Source: Chloroflexota bacterium (GTDB lineage: Bacteria; Chloroflexota; Anaerolineae; Anaerolineales; Anaerolineaceae). Taken from it: a stretch of 5,742 bases of DNA. Positions 1-4,211 of the stretch are shown one piece after another (position 1 is the first letter of the stretch; each line of letters opens with the position of its first letter). The translations under genes were made by a program, and so were the position numbers. The notes under the pieces were generated by a model. That model searched no databases. It was not told where the DNA came from and worked only from the letters and a program-made list of their open reading frames with translations. The DNA is taken from the NCBI GenBank assembly GCA_011053085.1, contig DSBE01000366.1:1-5742 (forward strand), read 5' to 3'.

Positions 1-353
1 ATGGCGACAACCGTGACATTGGCCAGCGCATTGAGGAAAGAGCGCGGGAACGTGCGGAGCGGATGTCTCAGCGGATTTCGATGAAGGTGGAGAAAAGAGC
101 GCGGGAAGAGGCTTTGGAAGCCTTGAGCGCGGTGAAGGCACAACTGAAAGAATTGAACATTCCTTTACCTATTGATATTCCTGATATGATCCCGCTGTCG
201 GAAGTGCGCATCGAAAAACCTGCAAAACCAAAACCGCCGGTAGGAACACCGGATGTTTCTCAAGAAGAGCGTCTGATGGTCTTGCAGATGCTGCAGGAAG
301 GCCTTATTTCATTGGACGAAGCGGAAAAATTGCTGTCTGCGCTCAAAGGGTAA
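1..353 (+). CDS. 3' end of a SHOCT-like C-terminal domain protein with charged helical repeats (partial)
   Basis: The reading frame is open from the left edge (first full codon at 3) to TAA at 351-353, giving 116 visible residues. The ATG at 63 is probably an internal Met: the frame upstream has no stop and the same charged helical pattern runs through it. Two 19-residue units (codons 18-74 and 75-131), rich in Glu, Arg and Ala, share the core RARE and suggest a long amphipathic or coiled-coil helix. A Pro/Lys-rich linker (EKPAKPKPPVG) follows, then a helix-turn-helix ending, EERLMVLQMLQEGLISLDEA and EKLLSAL, which fits the SHOCT-like helix pair found in YvlB/LiaX-type and DUF4097-associated proteins. 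No membrane segment is visible in this part. The next gene begins 21 bp later and carries a similar helix pair at its N terminus, so the two are probably one operon. Function is unknown; the domain call is by pattern, and the protein's main domain lies outside the window. Confidence 0.75.
   Translation, partial: GDNRDIGQRIEERARERAERMSQRISMKVEKRAREEALEALSAVKAQLKELNIPLPIDIPDMIPLSEVRIEKPAKPKPPVGTPDVSQEERLMVLQMLQEGLISLDEAEKLLSALKG
18..131 (+). repeat. Two-copy 57-bp in-frame coding repeat
   Basis: Two consecutive 19-codon units (18-74, 75-131) align residue for residue: both begin with Ile and contain the core RARE. At DNA level the 14-mer AAAGAGCGCGGGAA is identical at 37-50 and 94-107, spaced exactly 57 bp. 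The array may continue left of the window. It builds a charged helical stalk in the partial protein. Confidence 0.6.
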
Positions 354-374
354 TGGTTCACAGGAGAAAAACAC

Positions 375-1001
375 ATGGCAATGCGTGCGAAACGAGAGAA
401 TATATTTACCCGCTTTGCAGAAGGCGAGATGACGTTGGAAGAAGCCGAACAGGCCTTAATTGCTATTGAGGAGAGACAAGAATCGGACGATCATCAGCAG
501 GAAGAAATTCCCCAGCCGGTCGCTGATGAAATCGAGGACGAACCTGTGGGGAACAAGCCGTTTCGTTTCTTTTGGCTGATTCCCTTGTTTATCGGTATCC
601 TCTTTCTATTGTGGGGTGCGTTCGGGATGGTGAATGCCTATACCACCCATGACCGTCTGACAGCGGGTTTCTGGCTCGCATGGATTCCGCTGACCATCGG
701 CATAATTATCACAGTGCTGTCAGTGATCTCAAGCCAGGCGGTATGGCTGCATGTTCGTATCAACACCGGAGAAAATGAATTTCCGCGCCGAATCAATATC
801 AGTTTACCGCTGCCAGTATTTTTGGCAAATATTTTCATGAACAATAGCAGTAAATTCAACCTGGATTCACTTACTCGTAACCGTCTTTCAGGCTTAGATC
901 TGGACGAATTAATTCGCGAATTGAAAAACGCTGACAGCCCTATCATGGTGGAAGTGAATGAGGATTCTGGAGAAAAAGTGAAAGTGTATATTGGAAGATA
1001 A
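375..1001 (+). CDS. SHOCT-like domain membrane protein, two transmembrane helices
   Basis: This 208-residue protein has three visible parts. Residues 6-36 (RENIFTRFAEGEMTLEEAEQ and following) form a SHOCT-like helix pair close in pattern to the C-terminal end of the upstream gene. An acidic linker (about 36-60) leads to two hydrophobic segments at about 64-89 and 97-119, predicted as transmembrane helices. The C-terminal part (about 123-207) has the pattern RINISLPLP ... LDLDELIRELK ... VEVNEDSGEKVKVYIG, which resembles the tail module of many Firmicutes and Chloroflexota SHOCT-like/YvlB-type proteins (a strand, an IPL segment, a helix, then E-x-V-x-I-Y-I). The ATG at 375 is supported by AGGAG at 362-366, 8 bp upstream. 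The gene sits 21 bp after its neighbour and is followed by a terminator. No catalytic motif is visible. The role is unknown; a part in envelope-stress sensing is only an analogy with LiaX/YvlB proteins. Confidence 0.8.
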   Translation: MAMRAKRENIFTRFAEGEMTLEEAEQALIAIEERQESDDHQQEEIPQPVADEIEDEPVGNKPFRFFWLIPLFIGILFLLWGAFGMVNAYTTHDRLTAGFWLAWIPLTIGIIITVLSVISSQAVWLHVRINTGENEFPRRINISLPLPVFLANIFMNNSSKFNLDSLTRNRLSGLDLDELIRELKNADSPIMVEVNEDSGEKVKVYIGR

Positions 1002-1034
1002 GAACCATATTAGAATCATTCAATATTGCTATGT

Positions 1035-1079
1035 AATGAGCCCGAATAGAGTTACTACGGGTTCATTTGCTTTTCTTTA
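1035..1079 (+). terminator. Intrinsic terminator after the SHOCT-like gene pair
   Basis: A 10-bp stem (1035-1044 with 1058-1067, one G-U pair) encloses a 13-nt loop and runs into the T-rich stretch TTTGCTTTTCTTT. It lies 33 bp after the stop at 999-1001 and just before the rpsO promoter, as expected at a unit boundary. The loop is long and the T tract is interrupted, so termination may be partial. Confidence 0.65.
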
Positions 1080-1099
1080 TCAGTGATATCTGTTATAAT
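1071..1099 (+). promoter_or_regulatory. Extended -10 promoter for rpsO-pnp
   Basis: TATAAT at 1094-1099 matches the sigma70 -10 consensus perfectly and is preceded by TG at 1091-1092, giving an extended -10 (TGTTATAAT). The -35 region at 17-bp spacing (TTTTCT, 1071-1076) is weak, which is usual for extended -10 promoters. Transcription would begin near 1106, leaving a leader of about 77 nt before the rpsO start. The promoter overlaps the T tract of the preceding terminator. Confidence 0.7.
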
Positions 1100-1116
1100 A
1101 CGGTTCGACTTGTCCC

Positions 1117-1182
1117 GTTGGCGGTTAAATTATGACTGCCAGCTCGGAGACCTGCAATAAAAAATATAATGGAGCATATGTC
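1117..1182 (+). promoter_or_regulatory. Candidate S15 autoregulatory leader of rpsO
   Basis: A 9-bp hairpin pairs 1117-1125 with 1135-1143 around a 9-nt loop. Within it G1123-U1137 is followed by G1124-C1136, a G-U/G-C step in the same orientation as the S15 site of 16S rRNA helix 22 (G666-U740, G667-C739). The loop segment ATTAT (1129-1133) can pair with ATAAT (1166-1170) immediately before the Shine-Dalgarno GGAG, which would make a pseudoknot. Alternatively GCTC (1142-1145) can pair with GAGC (1172-1175) and cover the Shine-Dalgarno. S15 is known to repress its own translation through dissimilar leaders in several phyla. The hairpin is seen directly; the regulatory role is inferred, and the pseudoknot is A/T-only and may be chance. 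Confidence 0.45.
1171..1174 (+). promoter_or_regulatory. rpsO ribosome binding site fixing the start at 1183
   Basis: GGAG lies 8 bp before the ATG at 1183. An in-frame ATG at 1132 would add 17 residues not found in S15 proteins and falls inside the leader hairpin, so 1183 is the better start. Confidence 0.75.
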
Positions 1183-1455
1183 ATGGGATTAACACTGGAA
1201 CAAAAAAACGAAATTATCGCAAAATTTCAAACGCATGAGGGTGACACTGGTTCACCCGAGGTGCAAATAGCACTCTTAACAAAACGAATTACTGATTTAA
1301 CAGAACATTTACGTGAACACAAGCACGACGAATCATCTCGTCGCGGTTTGCTGAAGCTGGTTGGTCAACGACGTCGTTTGCTGGCATATTTGCGTGGCAA
1401 AGACCTCAATCGATATCATACAATTACAGACCAGCTTGGTTTGCGCAGAAGGTAA
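1183..1455 (+). CDS. rpsO: 30S ribosomal protein S15
   Basis: The 90-residue product matches the usual S15 length of about 89 and is alignable end to end. S15 binds 16S rRNA helices 20-22 early in 30S assembly and contacts 23S rRNA in an intersubunit bridge. Seen motifs include the [16 protein letters not shown] segment, [20 protein letters not shown], then QRRRLLAYL and [14 protein letters not shown] at the end. Counting without the initiator Met, H41, H45, D48 and S51, the known rRNA contact residues, are all present. The start at 1183 follows from family length and the GGAG at 1171-1174. It is the first gene after a strong extended -10 promoter, with pnp next on the same strand, the same order as in E. 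coli and many other bacteria. No defect is visible, and the identification is secure. Confidence 0.98.
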   Translation: MGLTLEQKNEIIAKFQTHEGDTGSPEVQIALLTKRITDLTEHLREHKHDESSRRGLLKLVGQRRRLLAYLRGKDLNRYHTITDQLGLRRR

Positions 1456-1466
1456 AAAAGTAAACA

Positions 1467-1500
1467 AGTGAGTAGATGGCTTTAAAGCCATCTGCTCATT
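1467..1500 (+). terminator. Strong rpsO 3' hairpin, possible attenuator or processing site
   Basis: A 14-bp stem (1467-1480 with 1487-1500, two G-U pairs) closes on the 6-nt loop TTTAAA, starting 11 bp after the rpsO stop. The following bases (CTCTGTTGG) are only moderately T-rich, so full termination is unlikely. The position matches the leaky rpsO terminator of E. coli, and the stem could protect the rpsO mRNA 3' end while letting some polymerase reach pnp. The hairpin is certain on paper; its role is inferred. Confidence 0.55.
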
Positions 1501-1510
1501 CTCTGTTGGC

Positions 1511-1541
1511 TGGCAGAGCGGCTTAAGTCGAAAGCCTGCCA
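1511..1541 (+). other. Bulged hairpin in the rpsO-pnp intergenic region
   Basis: TGGCAG (1511-1516) pairs with CTGCCA (1536-1541), and GCTT (1521-1524) with AAGC (1532-1535), giving 10 bp with a one-sided AGCG bulge and a 7-nt loop. An alternative outer pairing of 1506-1510 with 1538-1542 competes with it. No T tract follows. Role unknown. Confidence 0.4.
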
Positions 1542-1545
1542 ATAG

Positions 1546-1566
1546 AAATGATTTGTGAATCATTTT
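1546..1566 (+). other. A/T-rich perfect hairpin in the pnp leader
   Basis: AAATGATT (1546-1553) and AATCATTT (1558-1565) form a perfect 8-bp stem with a TGTG loop, followed by TATAT. It has a terminator-like shape but a weak A/T stem and a short T run, so strong termination is doubtful. Confidence 0.4.
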
Positions 1567-1573
1567 ATATGGG

Positions 1574-1650
1574 CCCGCAGTCAGGAATTGAAAGATGCTG
1601 AGAAGAGAGATTAATCGCTCTCGGTGGCTTTCAGTCCCTGACCAGGTGGG
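1574..1650 (+). promoter_or_regulatory. Long pnp leader stem-loop, candidate RNase III / PNPase control site
   Basis: Bases 1581-1603 pair with 1619-1641 over 23 positions with only two mismatches (1586/1636 and 1595/1627) and a few G-U pairs. A further helix, 1574-1578 with 1646-1650, sits below a small internal loop, and the apical loop is about 15 nt. The structure ends 15 nt before the pnp Shine-Dalgarno AAGGA (1666-1670). Two helical turns of duplex is the usual size of an RNase III substrate. In E. coli the pnp leader holds a long stem that RNase III cuts, after which PNPase represses its own translation. Here the pairing is seen directly, while cleavage and autoregulation are inferred from position and shape. 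Confidence 0.55.
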
Positions 1651-1676
1651 TATTTAGACAATTTAAAGGAATAGTC

Positions 1677-3905
1677 ATGGATAAAAATGGAAAAAAATTT
1701 GAAGCCGTCGTAGCCGGCAAGGTTTTCACGTTCGAAACGGGAAAATTGGCCGGGCAAGCGGGCGGCGCGGTCACCCTGCAACTGGGTGATTCGGTGATGT
1801 TTAGCGCTGCAACAATGGGCGGGATACGGGAAGGTTTGGATTTCTTACCCCTTACTGTTGAATATGAAGAGCGCATGTATGCAGGCGGGCGCATCCCGGG
1901 TTCATTCTTCCGCAGAGAAGGACGCCCCGGCACTGATGCCATCCTTGCCTCCCGGTTGACCGATCGGCCGATCCGCCCTTTGTTCAACAAATATATGCGC
2001 AATGAGGTGCAGATCATAAATATGTCGCTCTCGTCTGATGACGATAACCCGCTTGACATTTTGGTCACCAACGCATCATCTGCTGCGCTTACGATTTCTG
2101 ACATCCCGTGGGATGGCCCGATTGGTGCAGTCCGCATCGGTTTGATTGATGGCGAGTTCATTGCTAATCCAACCTATGGTGAGATCGAAGTATCAGATCT
2201 TGATCTTCGTGTGGCTGCCACCCGCGACGCCATTTTGATGGTGGAATGTGGCGCCAATGAAGTATCAGAAGACATTATGGTGGAAGCATTGAATTTTGCG
2301 CATGAAGCGATCATCCCCTTGATCGATGTGCAGGAACGCATGCGCGCCGAAGTCGGCAAACCCAAACGCGAGGTGGACATTCATCAATTGGATGAAGCCC
2401 TGGCGGAAAAGGTGTATGAGCGCACAGCGGGAGAGTTCAACGCCATCTATGGCCGCCCTTATGTGAAGGCAGAAATGATGGAAGCCCTGGATGCACTCAG
2501 AGCTGCCGTTATGGAAGAATTCGTTGATGCTGAATCTGAGGTTGATATCAAGGTTCAGGAAAAAGACATTCGAGAAGCCTTTGAAAAAGCGGAAAGAAAA
2601 GTTGTCCGCAATCGCATCCTCGAACAGGGTGTGCGAATTGATGGACGCGGCGTCAAAGATGTCCGCGATATCTGGTGTGAAACCAGTGTCAGCCCGCGAG
2701 CGCACGGTTCCGGCTTGTTCACTCGTGGTGAAACCCAGGCTTTTACCCTGGCGACGTTGGGCACTCCCCGCGACGCGCAGGAAATTGATAACCTGGCGCC
2801 GACCGATGAGAAGCGCTACATGCACCACTACAACTTCCCGCCATATTGCACCGGTGAAGCCAAAATGCTGCGCGGGTCATCCCGCCGCGAAATTGGCCAT
2901 GGTGCTCTGGCAGAACGCGCACTGGAACCGGTTCTCCCATCACGCGATGAATTTCCTTACACCATTCGTTTGGTGTCTGAGGTGATGTCCTCCAATGGCT
3001 CCAGCTCAATGGCTTCGGCTTGCGGTTCTACCCTGGCATTGATGGACGCTGGCGTGCCGATCAAGGCACCTGTCAGCGGTGTTGCTATGGGTTTGATCAA
3101 AGAAGGCGATCGCTACAAGATCCTGACCGATATTCTCGGTGCCGAAGATCACCTGGGCGATATGGACTTCAAAGTGACCGGAACCCGCAAGGGTATCACC
3201 GCCTTGCAGATGGATATCAAGATCAAAGGTCTCTCCAAAGAAGTGATGTCTGAGGCGTTGACGCAGGCAAAAGACGCGCGCGAGCACATCTTGCAGAAGA
3301 TGCTGGAAGTAATTCCTGCACCGCGTCCGCAGCTGAAAGATTTCACCCCGCGTATTTCCACGGTCAAAGTGCCCGTCGACAAAATCGGCGCTATCATTGG
3401 CCCGGGTGGTAAGAATATCCGCGCGCTGCAGGAAACAACCAATACCAAAATCGACATTGAAGAAGATGGTACTGTGTTCATTTCTGCCAAAACTGGCCAG
3501 GATGAAGCAGCTGCCCGTGAACAGATCCAATCATTGACTGAATCTGCGGAAATCGGCCATATTTACACCGGCAAGGTGGTGCGTACGACAGACTTTGGCG
3601 CATTTGTCCAGATTCTGCCCGGTACCGACGGTATGGTGCATATTTCACAGCTAGATTCTGAGCGTGTGAATTCTGTCGAAGACGTCTGCCAGGTAGGCGA
3701 TGAGTTGACGGTGATGGTCACCAATGTGGACAGCAACGGCAAAATCCGCTTGAGCCGCCAGGCTGTGCTGGAAGGTTGGACAGTGCAAGAAGCGCAAGAG
3801 CGCGACCGCCCGTCCAAACCGCGCAGCGGTGGCGGAGATCGCGGCAACAGCCGCGGCCGCAGTGGCGGAGACCGCGGCGGTAATCGCTCTCCTCGACGCA
3901 ACTAA
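1677..3905 (+). CDS. pnp: Polyribonucleotide nucleotidyltransferase (PNPase)
   Basis: This 742-residue enzyme is a phosphorolytic 3'-to-5' exoribonuclease that releases nucleoside diphosphates; the family works as a ring-shaped cytoplasmic trimer, often with the RNA degradosome. Domains in order: first RNase PH-like core with FFRREGRPG (77-85) and RLTDRPIRPLF; a helical linker (about 240-310); second RNase PH core from RIDGRG (320) with GETQAFTLATLGTPRDAQ; KH with the GPGG loop (575-578); S1 (about 627-696) with YTGKVV and DFGAFV. Catalytic residues of the E. coli enzyme (D486, D492, K494) correspond to D491, D497 and K499 in EDHLGDMDFKV, so it should be active. The tail (about 715-742) is rich in Gly, Arg and Asp, RGG-like, and could add RNA binding. 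Length is slightly above the usual 700-720. The ATG at 1677 has AAGGA 6 bp upstream. It is second in the rpsO-pnp unit, with a long structured leader and a strong terminator. Confidence 0.98.
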   Translation: MDKNGKKFEAVVAGKVFTFETGKLAGQAGGAVTLQLGDSVMFSAATMGGIREGLDFLPLTVEYEERMYAGGRIPGSFFRREGRPGTDAILASRLTDRPIRPLFNKYMRNEVQIINMSLSSDDDNPLDILVTNASSAALTISDIPWDGPIGAVRIGLIDGEFIANPTYGEIEVSDLDLRVAATRDAILMVECGANEVSEDIMVEALNFAHEAIIPLIDVQERMRAEVGKPKREVDIHQLDEALAEKVYERTAGEFNAIYGRPYVKAEMMEALDALRAAVMEEFVDAESEVDIKVQEKDIREAFEKAERKVVRNRILEQGVRIDGRGVKDVRDIWCETSVSPRAHGSGLFTRGETQAFTLATLGTPRDAQEIDNLAPTDEKRYMHHYNFPPYCTGEAKMLRGSSRREIGHGALAERALEPVLPSRDEFPYTIRLVSEVMSSNGSSSMASACGSTLALMDAGVPIKAPVSGVAMGLIKEGDRYKILTDILGAEDHLGDMDFKVTGTRKGITALQMDIKIKGLSKEVMSEALTQAKDAREHILQKMLEVIPAPRPQLKDFTPRISTVKVPVDKIGAIIGPGGKNIRALQETTNTKIDIEEDGTVFISAKTGQDEAAAREQIQSLTESAEIGHIYTGKVVRTTDFGAFVQILPGTDGMVHISQLDSERVNSVEDVCQVGDELTVMVTNVDSNGKIRLSRQAVLEGWTVQEAQERDRPSKPRSGGGDRGNSRGRSGGDRGGNRSPRRN
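3829..3878 (+). repeat. Imperfect 33-bp repeat coding the PNPase RGG-like tail
   Basis: The 17-mer at 3829-3845 recurs at 3862-3878 with one change (T to C), exactly 33 bp (11 codons) apart. Both copies encode GGDRG within the SGGGDRGNSRG / RSGGDRGGNRS region. The tail appears to have grown by in-frame duplication. Confidence 0.6.
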
Positions 3906-3921
3906 GATTATTTTGTTTGTG

Positions 3922-3957
3922 AAACAGGCGGATGCACGCGCATCCGCCTGTTTTTTT
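3922..3957 (+). terminator. Strong intrinsic terminator of rpsO-pnp
   Basis: A 14-bp perfect stem (3922-3935 with 3940-3953, GC-rich apart from the closing A-T pairs) encloses the tetraloop ACGC and overlaps a run of seven T (3951-3957). It begins 17 bp after the pnp stop. On the minus strand the stem is followed only by TTT, so it would serve murE poorly. Confidence 0.93.
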
Positions 3958-4059
3958 ATCTGTCATGGTAATGGTTGTTAATGGAGAGCCTGGATTTCTT
4001 AACCCGCAGTTAAAAGCGCTTAATACTTATGCCCGACAATTAAACCATCAAAAAAGCCA

Positions 4060-4211
4060 ATGGAAGAATTTGCGATGGTACAACGCGTATTATTTTTGTG
4101 CGTATATAATAGCACAGTCCACAGTCAGATGAAGGAGGGCGTCTGGCGGTGTTCCGCCGCGTAAGAGATGAGATCAAACAGAAGATCGAAGAATTTCTGG
4201 CAGCTAACTGA
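4060..4211 (+). pseudogene. Remnant of an ArsC-type arsenate reductase / low-molecular-weight phosphatase gene
   Basis: Two fragments of the LMW-PTP/ArsC fold remain. From ATG 4060 or 4075 the frame reads MVQRVLFLCVYNSTVHSQM, which matches the family N terminus (VLFLC-x-x-NSARSQMAEG) with its P-loop; this frame stops at 4162-4164. In another frame, from about 4131, it reads EGGRLAVFRRVRDEI then KQKIEEFLAAN to TGA at 4209-4211, the typical C-terminal helix of ArsC proteins. About 90-100 residues between them are missing, so an internal deletion with frame change is the simplest account. The P-loop is also damaged: one residue longer, with His where the essential Arg of C-x5-R should be. Intact family members use the P-loop Cys to remove phosphate or reduce arsenate. 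The remnant lies alone after the pnp terminator, with no clear promoter; 3958-4059 shows no supported gene. Its end overlaps the murE end by 8 bp. The family assignment is from memory of motifs. Confidence 0.7.
4113..4126 (+). repeat. Tandem heptamer in the damaged P-loop
   Basis: CACAGTC is present twice in direct tandem, exactly where the phosphatase P-loop departs from the family pattern. It may be a small slippage duplication that contributed to the decay of the gene. Confidence 0.55.

Noticed and set aside
63..65. ATG at 63 as the start of the first gene
   Set aside because: The helical repeat runs through it from the left edge without a stop, and no Shine-Dalgarno is visible before it.
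1132..1182. A 17-residue N-terminal extension of S15 from the ATG at 1132
   Set aside because: S15 proteins begin at MG-(L/I)-T; the Shine-Dalgarno GGAG fits the ATG at 1183; the upstream ATG lies in a leader hairpin loop.
1505..1542. tRNA-like segment between rpsO and pnp
   Set aside because: The D-arm-like sequence is not followed by an anticodon arm, a T arm or an acceptor stem.
4105..4110. TATAAT as a promoter after pnp
   Set aside because: No -35 at suitable spacing and no TG extension; it lies inside the P-loop coding remnant, where TATAAT encodes Tyr-Asn.
3932..4132. A 66-residue plus-strand open frame after pnp
   Set aside because: It starts inside the pnp terminator stem, has no ribosome binding site and no family pattern, and its end overlaps the phosphatase remnant in another frame.
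4145..4158. GGCGG-TGTT-CCGCC hairpin as a terminator between murE and pnp
   Set aside because: Only 5 bp and no T run on either strand; probably incidental within the phosphatase remnant.
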